The position numbers and the translations under genes were made by a program. This document shows positions 22,291-33,707 of a stretch of 64,000 nt of DNA, piece after piece. The first letter of the stretch is position 1. Each line of letters opens with the position of its first letter. This DNA is from Nemophila menziesii (lineage: Eukaryota; Streptophyta; Magnoliopsida; Boraginales; Hydrophyllaceae): NCBI GenBank assembly GCA_029959085.1, contig JARWIR010000005.1:6636501-6700500 (forward strand), read 5' to 3'. The notes below the pieces were generated by a model that saw nothing but the letters and a program-made list of their open reading frames with translations, was not told where the DNA came from and did not search any database.

Positions 22291-25179
22291 ATGAATCCGG
22301 ATTTAGATAAGAGTTGGATTGATACAACTAATTATTATACGAAAGCATATGTATCTGAGGTTCTTCGTTTTATCGAATATGCAGAGAAAAGTGAAGATTG
22401 TACCACTGGTTTCATGTATTGCCCGTGTACGAAGTGTAATAATTACTCTCGAAAAACCATCGACGAAGTTAGGGCCCACCTTCTAAAACACGGTTTCAAC
22501 AAATCATATCCTGTTTGGACAAAACACGGTGAGAACGAGGTGGTAATTCCCGAGACAATTCAAGTACCAAATAGAGATAACGAAATGCAACGTGTTTATG
22601 AGGATGTGAGACAGAGTTACTATGTTGGTGGACATCCGGGAGATATTGAGATGAGAGACGCACATCTTCCTAGTCAAAACAGTTTTGACTCGTTGTTCGA
22701 GGAATTGGAGACAAAATTATATTTTGATTGTATAGCGATGAGTTCATTGAATTTCATTGCCAAGCTTATGCACATAAAAGTAAAGAACAAGTGGAGTAAC
22801 ACATCATTCACCGAGCTGTTAGAGTTGGTTGGTCGTGTTTTACCAAAACCTCACAACTTGCCCGATTCTTACGAAGCATGCAACAAGAAACTGAAAAGTT
22901 TGGGTATGGGGTATATTACTATCGATGTTTGTTTGAATGATTGTGCAATTTTTTACAAGGAGAATGAAAAACTCGATAATTGTCCAGTATGTGGTGAATC
23001 AAGATATGACCCGAAAAAGGGTAACAAAGTACCGCATAAGAAGCTTCGTTACTTTCTGATTGCTCCGAGATTGCAGCGACTATACGCATCGAAACACACC
23101 GCTGAAGAAATGATTTGGCACCATACCGGAAAAAGTTCTGATCCAGATGTGTTGCATCATCCGGTTGATGGTGATAGTTGGAAGAGATTTGCAGCGCTAC
23201 ATCCTGAGTTTGCCAGTGAACCTCGGAATGTGTATTTGGGCCTGGGGCTCGATGGGTTTTGTCCGTTCTCCATGCAGAATAACTCGTACAGTATGTGGCC
23301 TGTCATATTGACCGTCTACAACTTGCCACCGTGGACATGCATGAAGGAGACCACATTTCAGCTTTGTTTGTTGATTTTGGGTCCCCGCTCACCCGGAAAG
23401 GACATGGATGTCTTTCTCCGCCCTGTTATAGACGAGTTGGACATGTTGTGGAAAACAGGTATCCATACGTATGACGCCCACACGAAGCAAATGTTTTTAA
23501 TGAAGGTTTGTGTGTGGTCCACGACCAATGATTACCCCGCTCGGTCATACGCTTCAGGATGGTCGGGTCAAGGTTACATGGCTTGCCCAGAATGCATGGA
23601 TTCCACTCCTTCGATGAAGGTGAGGAAAGGGGTTGTTTACTTTGATCATAGACGTTGGTTACCTATCAAACATAATCTCAGAGAAGATAGGGTTTCGTAC
23701 AATGAAACCGATAAACGGGCCCCACCGAGGAAACATAGTCCTGCTAGTATTCAGACACAGCTTGATGGGCTTCCGATTGTGTTTCCCGGTAAACACAAGG
23801 ATTTTGGGGGCAAGGTGACAAAAAAACAGGTCCTCGTGAGTCCAATTGGAAAAAAAGAGTATTTTTTATCGTTTACCGTATTGGTCAGAAAATTTGTTAA
23901 AACATAACATCGATGTAATGCATTGCAAGAAGAATGTGTGCGACGGTTTGCTTGGTACGGTTATAGGACTTGATGGGAAAATAAACAAAGATAACGTGAA
24001 GGCGCGAATGGATCTTCAGGATTTGGGATTGCGTAAGGAGTTGTGGGTCTCATCCGTAGGAGGTAAGACGATACTAAAGCGAGGAAAGTATACGTTATCA
24101 GCGGAGAAGAGGAAGATTTTTCTTGAGTGGTTACAGGCACAAAGGTTTCCAGATGGTTTCGCGTCTAGTTTGAGGAATAATGTTCAAGTTGATACGGGAA
24201 AGATTATTGGAATGAAATCGCATAATTGTCACGTTATGATGCAGTATCTCTTTGTTCGTTGTCTACCCGGTCTTTTAGAGGATAAGCCGATTAGCGAAGC
24301 GGTTATTGGGTTAGCGAACGTGTTTAGAGTCGTTTGTAGCAAGAATTTGAGTAGGAAACAGTTGTTAACCGGTAAGGCAAAAGTGGCTGAAGTGATGTAC
24401 AAACTAGAAACGATCCTGCCTCCTGCATTTTTTGACAGGTTCATGGAATGGAATCCCGTGGTGATGCGTTAGCTACCTCTGAGATAGTGTCATTGGCAAA
24501 CATGCCTTATGGTGCGGTGCATATGTACGATTCATGTGTTGTGAACGGTGTAAAGTGGATAACAAAGAGTAAAGGAGAAAAAAGAGTGACGCTAGATTAC
24601 GGTGTATGTGTCATGTACGATGGGTCACCATATTACGGCGAATTATTGAAAATCTTGGAGCTAACGTACACTGGAGGGTGCTAGGTTGTTATATTTGTAT
24701 GTAAGAGGTACAAGAAGAGTGAATCAAGGACAAAACACGGGGTAACCTTTATCAACACAGCAAGCGTTGATTGGCCAAACGAACCATACATTCTAGCATC
24801 GCAAGCAAAGAAAGTGTTTTATATTGACGAGATTTGTGCAAAGAAAATATCGAAAGAATGGATGGCCGTTTGGGAAATAAACGATCGACATGGATGGAGC
24901 CCCGAGTTATGGGGTTCGGAATCATTACCTACCTACAGCGGGAGAATCACAATACCTTTGGTTAACCTTGGTACTAATTCCGTTCTGATGAACTTGGCAA
25001 CTACAGAGGAGGTCAAGATTGACCAATCTCATTTTCGTATTCAATTACCTTTTGAAATGATTAATGATGAGAACGAGGAAATGGAGGATGACACGTGGGA
25101 AGAATATGGAGACGAAGAACCTACTGAGTTTGATGGTGATGGTGAGCCTATAGTTGACAGTGGAGATGAAACTGACTAG
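22291..25179 (+). pseudogene. TNPD-like CACTA transposase, frameshifted and internally deleted
   Basis: From the ATG at 22291, 538 codons stay open. Residues about 9-80 form the transposase-associated domain (KSWIDTTNYYTKAY, CPCTKCNN). Then come CPVCGESRYDPKK and the Transposase_21 core (YLGLGLDGFCPFSMQNNSYS, SPGKDMDVFLRPVIDELD). The frame breaks around 23820-23860 at two poly-A runs; the next frame continues with FYRLPYWSENLLKHN, DVMHCKKNVCDGLLGT and the DUF4218 start MKSHNCHVMMQYL, up to 24472. The rest of DUF4218 is missing. A DUF4216-like end follows (SPYYGELLKILELTYTGG, a TAG stop near 24682, then WPNEPYILASQAKKVFYI) with an acidic tail to 25179. TNPD is the catalytic DDE-type transposase of CACTA elements. 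Confidence 0.9.
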
Positions 25180-25263
25180 TTGAAAACTTTATTTGTATTT
25201 TTTTTATTACACATATTTTTTGTTTTTTGAATTTGAATTTAAGCTTGAATTTTTTGTTTATTA

Positions 25264-26637
25264 CACATTTGACTCCTATAGTTGACCAAACACACCAAAC
25301 ACTAACATTTGACTCTTTTAGTTGACCAAACACACCAAACACTAACATTTGACTCGTATAGTTGACCAAACACACCAAACACTTACATTTGACTCGTATA
25401 GTTGACCAAACACACCAGACACTAACATTTGACTCGTATAGTTGACCAAACACACCAGACACTAACATTTGACTCGTATAGTTGACCAAACACACCAGAC
25501 ACTAACATTTGACTCGTATAGTTGACCAAACACACCAAACACTAACATTTGACTCGTATAGTTGACCAAACACACCAAACACTAACATTTGACTCCTATA
25601 GTTGACCAAACACACCAAACACTAACATTTGACTCCTATAGTTGACCAAACACACCAAACACTAACATTTGACTCCTATAGTTGACCAGACACACAAAAC
25701 ACTAACATTTGACTCGTATAGTTGACCAAACACACCAAACACTAACATTTGACTCCTATAGTTGACCAAACACACCAAAAACTAACATTTGACTCCTATA
25801 GTTGACCAAACACACCAAACACTAACATTTGACTCGTATAGTTGACCAAACACACCAAACACTAACATTTGACTCGTATAGTTGACCAAACACACCAAAC
25901 ACTAACATTTGACTCCTATAGTTGACCAAACACACCAAACACTAACATTTGACTCCTATAGTTGACCAAACACACCAAGCACTAACATTTGACTCCTATA
26001 GTTGACCAAACACACCAAACACTAACATTTGACTCCTATAGTTGACCAAACACACCAAACACTAACATTTGACTCCTATAGTTGACCAAACACACCAAAC
26101 ACTAACATTTGACTCCTATAGTTGACAAAACACACCAAACACTAACATTTGACTCCTATAGTTGACCAAACACACCAAACACTAACATTTGACTCCTATA
26201 GTTGACCAAACACACCAAACACTAACATTTGACTCCTATAGTTGACCAAACACACCAAACACTAACATTTGACTCATATAGTTGACCAAACACACCAAAC
26301 ACTAACATTTGACTCCTATAGTTGACAAAACACACCAAACACTAACATTTGACTCCTATAGTTGACCAAACACACCAAACACTAACATTTGACTCCTATA
26401 GTTGACCAAACACACCAAACACTAACATTTGACTCCTATAGTTGACCAAACACACCAAACACTAACATTTGACTCATATAGTTGACCAAACACACCAAAC
26501 ACTGACATTTGACTCCTATAGTTGACCAAACACACCAAACACTAACATTTGACTCATATAGTTGACCAAACACACCAAACACTAACATTTGACTCAAGTT
26601 TGACTCGTATAGTTGACCAAACACACCAAACACTAAC
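25264..26637. repeat. 40-bp tandem array, about 34 copies, inside the CACTA element
   Basis: The unit is ACATTTGACTC(C/G/A)TATAG followed by TTGACCAAACACACCAAACACTA, repeated with very few differences. The variable base is mostly C, with G in the first third and A in a few late units. The last unit carries an 11-bp partial duplication (CAAGTTTGACT). The array lies 85 bp after the TNPD-like reading frame and before the internal motif cluster. It has no function I can name. Open frames across it on the minus strand are by-products of the repeat. Confidence 0.97.
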
Positions 26638-26754
26638 AAGGAAGACATGAATAAGATTGAAGAAAAATTGTTTGAAAAAAAAAGAAATAAATAATAGAGG
26701 ACGCATAGAAAACATATAAAAGAGAAAGGATAAAATAAAAAAAAAATTAAAAAA

Positions 26755-27060
26755 AAATAACGACGACATGCAAAGGATTACCGACGACATTCATCACTTG
26801 AATGTCGTCGTTAATTATTAACGACGAAACTCAAACTCCTGGTCGTCGGTAATTAGGAATGAAATTTTGATTGGTCAACATGGGTGGTCAAGTTTCCCGC
26901 CCATGAAAATTAGCGACGATATTATGGAATTAGCGACGCCCATGTCATCGGTAATTAGGGACACGCTGGCGTCGTGCGTACGGAGTGGGCCACGTGTCTC
27001 ATATTAACGACGAATAATCAAGGATTATCGACGACACGCCTGTCGTCGGTAATTAATTTC
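26755..27060. repeat. Internal cluster of CACTA subterminal-type motifs
   Basis: About ten CGACGAC / GTCGTCGGTAAT motifs in both orientations, including the perfect inverted repeat CGACGACATTCA-5 nt-TGAATGTCGTCG at about 26776-26804. The same hairpin recurs in the right subterminal cluster near 29894-29922. The position, 0.9 kb before the ATG of the TNPA-like gene, suggests a promoter or autoregulatory role. Confidence 0.82.
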
Positions 27061-27620
27061 CCTATATGACCTAACCGAGCTCATTTCTTACTCATCCTCC
27101 ACTAAAGTTACTCCCAAAAAACCCCATTTCCTCCCATTCCAAGTTATTCCGAGGCAATCCAACAACAAATCCAACAACAAGGTAAGCTTAATCCTTCCAT
27201 AAACACCATTCAATTTCTAGTTTTTAATTTTTAATTTCAATTTCTAATATCTTTTTTTTTTGTTTTGTTTTTTGTTTCCTTGTTTCTGGCATGGATTCAT
27301 GGATGTAAACTACACATTATTCACGTAACAGGTAACAATTTTCGGTTTTATTTTGCTTTTTTGTTTTTTTGTTTTTTGGATTGAATTTTTTTGTGATTGT
27401 AATGGTGTTTCTAGCTTAATCCGAATTTTGATGATGTTATTTTAGGTTGTTTAGTATATTTTTGGAATTAAAAACATAACAAAATGATGAATTTATGATT
27501 TTTTTTTAGAAAACTAGGGCTTTGATATGATTTTTGTATTTTTTGATATGTATGTTATGTTTTAGTATTGATTTTTAGAGATAAAAGGACTTGTTATGTA
27601 ATTTGTGAAAATCGAAAAAA

Positions 27621-27922
27621 GATAAATGGAACAAAATGCAAAATTAAAAAATATAGGGAACTTTTTGAAATATATTAAAAATTATAGGAATAATAGATAA
27701 ATGGACCAAAATGCAAAATTAAAAAATATAGGGACCTTTTTGTAATATATTAAAAATTATAGGAATAATAGATAAATGGACCAAAATGCAAAATTAAAAA
27801 ATATAGGGAGCTTTTTGCAATATATTAAAAATATAGGAAAAATAGATATATGTCCTAAAATGAAAAATAAAAAAAATATAAGGACTTATTTGCAATTATT
27901 TAAAATATATAGGGACTAATAA
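27621..27922. repeat. 75-bp tandem repeat, four copies
   Basis: Units start at 27621, 27696, 27771 and 27845 with GATAAATGGACCAAAATGCA and contain ATATAGGGACCTTTTTG. The last unit is the most diverged. It lies immediately before the first coding exon of the TNPA-like gene, within its leader or a leader intron. Confidence 0.85.
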
Positions 27923-27941
27923 GTAATATTTAAAATTGTAG

Positions 27942-29621
27942 ATGGCTGATGTGATTGGACGTGGTCACGATGGTTATGGATTCAGAAGCGATCCCCCGAG
28001 GGGTCCTAATCGGGGACTCCAAGATTGCGACCAACCTTCAGGTAAAAAAGACTTCAATTTCAATTTCATAAATTTAATTTTTTTAAATAAATAATTAATA
28101 AATTTTACTCAATGTAACAGGAAATCCGAAGAGAAGACTTCGGAAACCCCAAAGCACCACCTCGATCAGAACCGCCCAAGAGACGTTAAAAAGAGTTGGG
28201 TGACCCATACCGATCGAATTCTCCGTCATTGACAGGACGTGGAATATAGTGGGCCCATACTATAAACACGTGGCTCAGGTGATCGGGCACGCGGTTCGAG
28301 AATACGTCCCCCCCATGTACAAACAATGGTTAGACGTTCCCGATAATCGGAGAGGTGGTATTTACAGACGTCTTCAAGAATTTTTCGACCTGGAGGGGTG
28401 GAGGAGAAGAGATGATTGGGAGGACATTGCGGATAAGCTGAACAGTATGTCCTCGGCCTGCTATCGGAGATGGAAATCCGACTTGAAGGCGGAGTACTAC
28501 AACAACGGTCTCGATCCCCCAGATGTTAAACCCGAGTATTGGGCTATTGCTAAGAAGAATTGGGATGATGAAAATGTTAAGGTAAAAAACAAGAATTTAT
28601 TTATTAAATTTATAACTCGTTATTTATTAGATTTATACCTCTTTTGTTAATTATTTGTAGGCCCAGGCGGAGATTAATCGGAAAAACCGGGAGTAGCAAA
28701 CTAGTTCGAGCAGGGCGGGGTCTCGGAACCTATCCCAGACTAGGGAGGTTATTATGGAGGTAAAATTACATTTAATAAAAATATAATTTAGTATTTTAAT
28801 AATTTATTTATTTTTAGTTATTTAATATTTGGTATTGAAAATTGTATAGGGGACGCTTAAGACCGTGACGAAGGAGCCGATGACTTTCACCGACGATCAG
28901 ACCCAAGAGGAGATGGAGCTTCCTCCTTTGAGCGGCTACTTCGATCACCTTTCATACGATTCGGCTACTGACAGCTATCGGGACGAGCGATTAGAAAAAG
29001 CTAGTGTAAGTTTTTTTTTTCATTACTTAAAATTTTTATTTTTAACTTTACTTTGATATTAATCTAATTTATTTTTAAATTAAAATCTAATTACAGGGTG
29101 TTTTACGGGGGAAGAAGCAAAAGAAGGTAGTGGAGGTTGCAGCCGAGGGCACCGAGATTACTGCGGAGGAGCAGATGGATGCGATTTTAGAGACCATTAT
29201 GGAGGTCATGGCCCCACCGAAGTCAAGACATTGGGTGCCTACCATTGGACCGGTCAGGAAGAGAGCACGGACTCCTTCACAGCCGGACGCTGCGAGCAAG
29301 GAGCTACTGAAGGCAATGTTCGCAGGCATGAACGAGCTTCAAGTGGCTCAAGGTCTTGATCCTATACCAGATCCATCCTCCACATCGACCAGGCCCACTG
29401 CTTCTTCGAGCCAGTCGAGTCAGCCACCGATCTTAATGGACACGCTCTTCGATACGTTGAATGGTATGAGATTAGCTCAAGGACTAGCCCCGGTCGGTCC
29501 CCCCCCCCCCGAGAAGGAGTCCCGAGGAAAGAGAATGATGATGATAATGATTAGTTTGAGATGGTTTTTATTAAAGTTTAAGTTGGTTTGTATTAATTTG
29601 ACTTTTAATTGGTTTTTTTAG
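27942..29621 (+). pseudogene. TNPA-like gene (plant Transposase_24 type) with two premature stops
   Basis: Proposed exons: 27942-28041, 28121-28581, 28661-28759, 28850-29005 and 29097-29621. The borders are GT-AG and the phases agree. Exon 2 carries the conserved region (WNIVGPYYKHVAQVIGHAVR, REYVPPMYKQWLDVPDNRR, YIRRLQ-like block, CYRRWKSDLKAEYYNNG). Exon 3 has INRKNRE followed by the S/G-rich segment (TSSSRAGSRNLSQT) usual in Ptta/En/Spm Transposase_24 proteins. These proteins bind the subterminal repeats and assist TNPD. In-frame stops are TGA at 28201 and TAG at 28694. Near the end a 10-base C run (29499-29508) may have slipped: the alternative frame gives an acidic tail, ENDDDND, and stops at about 29553. 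Confidence 0.8.
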
Positions 29622-29869
29622 ACTTATGTTGATTATGATTCGGTTTTTTTAGACTTTTGTTTGGTGTGTTTGAATTATGCTGACTTCTTTTGACTTTATG
29701 TAAGACTTTATTTACGGTTTTAATTATGATTCGGTTTTTTCTATTAATTATTGAATTTTTATTTCATATATATCAATTTTATTCGTATTATATTTATAAT
29801 AAAAACAAAAATCAAATAAAAAAAATAAAAAAAATTGTATTTTAAAATTAAAAAATATATATATAAATT

Positions 29870-30310
29870 GCCGACGACATTCAAAGTATTAACGACGACA
29901 TTCATCATTTGAATGTCGTCGTTAATACGTATAAAAAATAAATATTTAATTCTGATTTAATAACTAAAAAAATAAAAAATAAACAAATAACGACAACTGG
30001 GCGTCGCTAAATGGCGTCGGCAACTTGAATTAAAAAAAAAGATAAATGTAATTCAATTATCGGCCACGAAAAAAAAAGAAAAACTAATTACCCTATTACC
30101 GGCGAGACGTGTCGTCGGTAAATTCAACAATCAAAGACGACGTCGTTTCGTCGGTAAGATTACCGACGAACAAGGCCTCGTTTGCCGGTAAGACTCAATT
30201 TACCGACCAATTTCTAAGAACGACGTTTTAGCGACGACTTGTCGTCGCGAATCATGTTTAGCGACGAATTACGGGGGTTTACCGACAACACGTGTCGCCG
30301 GTAAACATGC
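29870..30310. repeat. CACTA right subterminal repeats
   Basis: A dense series of CGACGAC, GTCGTCGGTAA and GCGTCGCTAA motifs in both orientations, ending in the right terminal inverted repeat. A hairpin identical in its 12-bp stems to that of the internal cluster lies near 29894-29922. Confidence 0.82.
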
Positions 30311-30327
30311 GAATTCCAGTAGTGTCT

Positions 30328-30759
30328 TGCTTTTTCTTCTATAAATAGTGACTTTGTCACTTTCATTTTAAGAGGAGAAGAAAAAAGATTATTCTTGAGA
30401 GAATGGAAAAATCTAGAGAGAATAGAAAGGAAAAAAACATTCTAGGGAAAATAAAGAATAGAATGTAGAACGAAACTAAGAATTAGAAAGACTATTATAT
30501 TTCTCTCTCAAATATTCTAGTATAATATTTCTTTAGAGTAGAATTTCTGTTAGAGATAACCGGCACGACCGAAATATCTTTTTAACACCATTTTACATTC
30601 CATGTAATAGTTCTTTTCTCGTATTTTCCATGTAAGTTTCGTTATTTTCAATTTATTGTAATATTGTAGTATTACTTTAATTGAATATTATCTTTTGTTT
30701 TACTTTTGGAATTCCATTTCTCTACTTTCAAAACCAGTGAGATTGTTATTTTTCCAACA
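30328..30759 (+). repeat. 5' LTR, right part
   Basis: Resumes with TGCTTTTTCTTCTATAAATAG after the TCT duplication and ends TTTTTCCAACA. It contains TATAAATAG (about 30340-30348), also present in the 3' LTR, as a plausible TATA box of the retrotransposon. Confidence 0.87.
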
Positions 30760-30839
30760 ATTTAAAAAGATATTCTTGTATATCACTGGTTGTTTTTTAG
30801 AAATGGTTTTTCCTATCTCGGCAGTTGCTTCATAATTGA

Positions 30840-31151
30840 ATGCAAAGGCCTTTTCCCGACGTGACTATGTTGGAGCCTTTCAATGGTTCAAACTACAAAA
30901 GTTGGGTACAAAATCCACTGATATGTCTTGAACAACATGAACTAGACCTTGCCGTTCTCAAGGTACTCCATGCCATTGAGGCCAACGGGGAATATACCAA
31001 AGAACTACATGCTAGGTTTCTGGCTCTAAAAGTTGGGTTCAAGAAAGCTAATTCAGTGGTTAGGGGATGGATCTTGGATATTGTGACGAACCCCACCTTT
31101 TATCTGTGTGCCGTTGAGAAGTCAATAAAGACTATCCGTGAAACGGTTTAG
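30840..31151 (+). pseudogene. Copia-type gag fragment
   Basis: 103 codons beginning 80 bp inside the 5' LTR: TMLEPFNGSNYKSWVQNPLI and CLEQHELDLAVL match the N-terminus of Copia gag proteins (the 'F.G.NY..W' motif). The frame stops at 31151; protease, integrase and RT are absent. Short resemblance to the C-terminus of Copia pol (VDLFTKIFNGES) is visible near 32048-32084. Confidence 0.7.
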
Positions 31152-32212
31152 AAAAAACACGAGGGTTATGATTCTGATGAGAATAAGTACGCCAACGGGA
31201 AATGACCCGACAAGATCTAATTAGTCCCATACAAGTCGAAAAGAGAATCGACTCAAGGATAAGACCTTATTTTTCCACATTTATATAAGTTTTAGGATTA
31301 CTTTGACCCCTACTCACTTATACAACTACCCTTCAACTCTTGTTGCGCTAACTATCATTCACAAACATGATTATACACGAGTTGGATGTTAAATCTATAT
31401 GTGAAATAAACGGTAGATGAAGATATCTATATAGTGCAACTTGAAGGGTTGGTGGTTTTTGGTCAAGGGGATAAAGTATGAAAACTTAGGAAATTCTTTT
31501 GGGTTTTTAAACGACCACCTTGTTAATGAAATAATACCTTAATAAAAGATGGATCAGTTTGTGTTGCACTTTTGATAATAGGTGTATGACATGATCCAAT
31601 TTTGGTACTTTCATTAATGGGACTTACTTCTTTTATTTTTATTTGTGAATAAAAGAGGTGGGGGATCCTAAGTAAAAAATCATTTAAGCCAATAATGAAA
31701 TTTACCTTAGTCAATAGCACTTTGTTGGAAAGGTTTGAATCCTTTGATATAATGGTTGGTAAAACTCCTTACAATACTAGCTTTCATGCATAAGAGGATT
31801 GTGGGGGGTGTGTCCTCAATGAATATGCAATGATTATAAGGAGTGTGACATTCGTAATGAGTATTCTCAACCTGGTATTGTTTATATTTTAAAGAAATCA
31901 AGTGATGACCACTGGGTTAATTTTTGTCATTTGATAAAGTACGAGAGAGGTATCATCGATCTAGATCTGCGTTTTAAAATGACTCATGTAATTCTTGAAG
32001 ATTTTTTGTTAAGCAAACTAGGTCCCTTATAAATGATTAAATAAATGGTTGATTTATTTACTAAAATATTTAACGGGGAGAGTAATCCTAGAAATGTTGA
32101 GTCATAGGACTAGAACCCATTAATGGGAAACCTATTACTAATAATTATATATGATGCACTGACTTCCTATCTATATAGTGTAAATTGTGCATATATGAGA
32201 AAACTAAAACTT

Positions 32213-32380
32213 AATGAATTCATAGCCATGTGTGGTGGTCCTATTGAGACGGACTTGATGAATTCACCGTTGAGGTTGTTGTATATTTCTCATACTTAAT
32301 GAATTCATAGCCAAGCGTGGTGGTCCTATTGAGACGGACTTGATGAATTCACCTTTGAGGTTGTTGTATATTTATCATAA
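32213..32380. repeat. 85-bp tandem duplication inside the Copia element
   Basis: Two units starting TTAATGAATTCATAGCCA at about 32211 and 32296, each containing GTGGTGGTCCTATTGAGACG and GATGAATTCACC. A third partial, more diverged unit (AAATTCATAGCC ... GATGAATTCGC) lies at about 32440-32490. Confidence 0.85.
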
Positions 32381-32818
32381 TATGAATTAAAAGAGACGTC
32401 ATTGATGTCCCAAGGGATGAGTTTTTAGACTCACCATAAATTCATAGCCCGTAAGGATGGTCCGAAAGAGAAAGGACTTGATGAATTCGCGAGACACATA
32501 ATAAGGCTGAGCTTTATTGTTCTTAATGATCTCGAAATCTGAGAGGGATCGGCTAATGAGGCTAGACGCTCTTAGAGATCACCTATGTGTAAGGAAAGGG
32601 TGATGTTTGAGGAATCTATAACTATCAGCCGGGTAGAGTATGTGTTGTGAGGGTCTCGATCGAAAACTATCAAGTTCAAGAGTACGTTCACTTGGTATGT
32701 TTTTGGTGGTTGCCTCACTTCACTACGTGTCAATTCAAATCGGAAGATATTGTCACTTAAGTACAATTCACCCAAATGTTGGTATTTATGGAAACCTGTT
32801 CACCTTATCTCCCAAAGA

Positions 32819-32833
32819 CCTTGAGTGGGGGAT
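32819..32833 (+). promoter_or_regulatory. Polypurine tract of the Copia element
   Basis: CCTTGAGTGGGGGAT directly abuts the 3' LTR (TGTTAGAA). This purine-rich stretch is the expected primer site for plus-strand DNA synthesis and fixes the orientation of the element. Confidence 0.75.
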
Positions 32834-33543
32834 TGTTAGAATTAATAAATAATAGATAATTTATTTTATTAATTCATTCATGCTCTTTGGAGAAGTGGAA
32901 AAGATTTTGTGTATACAATTAGTCACACATTATAATTTGAGAAAAAAAAATCCATTGGAATTATTTAATCTCAAATAATTCCTTATTCTTCATGAAGGAT
33001 TAATGGTTATTTATATATTAGTTTTTATAGGAGTTACAAAAACTTGATAAAGAAAAAAACGGACGACTTTAATGAGCATTGACGAGCATTAATGTGACGG
33101 TTTTCTTGTCTTGCTTTTTCTTCCATAAATAGTGACTTTGTCACTTTCATTTCAAGAGGAGAAGAAAAAAGATTATTCTTGAGAGAATAGAAAAATCTAG
33201 CGAGAATAGAAAGAAAAAAAATATTCTAGAGAGAATAAAGAATAGAATGTAGAACGAAACTAAGAATTAGAAAGACTATTATATTTCTCTTTCAAATATT
33301 CTAGTATGATATTTCTTTAGAGTAGAACTTCTGTTAGAGATAACCGGCACGACCGGAATATCTTTTTAACACCATTTTACATTCCATGTAATAGTTCTTT
33401 TCTCGTATTTTCCATGTAAGTTTCGTTATTTTCAATTTATTGTAATATTGTAGTATTACTTTAATTGAATATTATCTTTTCTTTTACTTTTGGAATTCCA
33501 TTTCTCTACTTTCAAAACCAGTAAGATTGTTATTTTTCCAACA
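32834..33543 (+). repeat. 3' LTR, intact
   Basis: 710 bp, TGTTAGAA...TTCCAACA. It reads uninterrupted through the point where the CACTA element split the 5' LTR. Followed by TTTTTT and then by sequence continuous with unit 1 (CGGATTAGAATTTTACT). Confidence 0.9.
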
Positions 33544-33707
33544 TTTTTTCTCCGGATTAGAATTTTACTAAAAAAAAGGGTTTGCGCTTGTTTTTTTTTT
33601 TTGGGGTTGGGTAAACGGTTGTATTAACAAAAAAACTGTACACTATACAAGAGAGTTACCTACCTAAGCCAAAAGGCTAAAGATAGCAACTAAGAAGCTA
33701 AAAACGA

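Larger units (their letters stand above)
21849..30324 (+). mobile_element. CACTA (En/Spm) DNA transposon, 8.5 kb
   Basis: Terminal inverted repeats: left CACTACTAAAAATCGC, right (reverse complement) CACTACTGGAATTCGC, both continuing (A/T)TGTTTACCG. The 3-bp target duplication TCT is at 21846-21848 and 30325-30327. The homologous 3' LTR provides the empty site. Between the ends are subterminal CGACGAC/GTCGTCGGTAA motifs, a TNPD-like transposase pseudogene, a 40-bp tandem array, an internal motif cluster and a second TNPA-like gene. Both genes are damaged, so transposition would need proteins from another copy. Confidence 0.95.
21573..33543 (+). mobile_element. Degenerate Copia-type LTR retrotransposon (5' LTR split by CACTA)
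   Basis: The 5' LTR is 21573-21848 plus 30328-30759 (708 bp in total), and the 3' LTR is 32834-33543 (710 bp). Both begin TGTT(G/A)GAATTAATAAATAATAG and end TTTTTCCAACA. The polypurine tract GAGTGGGGGAT immediately precedes the 3' LTR, which sets the orientation as +. The insertion sits in a T-rich site, with TTTTT on both sides, that is uninterrupted in unit 1 (near 11091-11097). The internal region is only 2.07 kb, with a partial gag and scraps of pol, so the element cannot move by itself. LTR divergence over the first 276 bp is about 3% by eye. Confidence 0.85.

Noticed and set aside
25264..26637. Possible CRISPR-like array
   Set aside because: The repeats are contiguous with no unique spacers, and the host is a plant. 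It is a simple tandem array.
25148..26790. Minus-strand open frames with repeated VSVWCVWSTI-like peptides
   Set aside because: They are translations of the 40-bp array, whose unit is not a multiple of three. No start, promoter or domain supports a protein.
22085..30310. Two separate nested CACTA elements
   Set aside because: The internal motif cluster suggests it, but no CACTA terminus or 3-bp duplication is visible near 26755. I report it only as a possibility.
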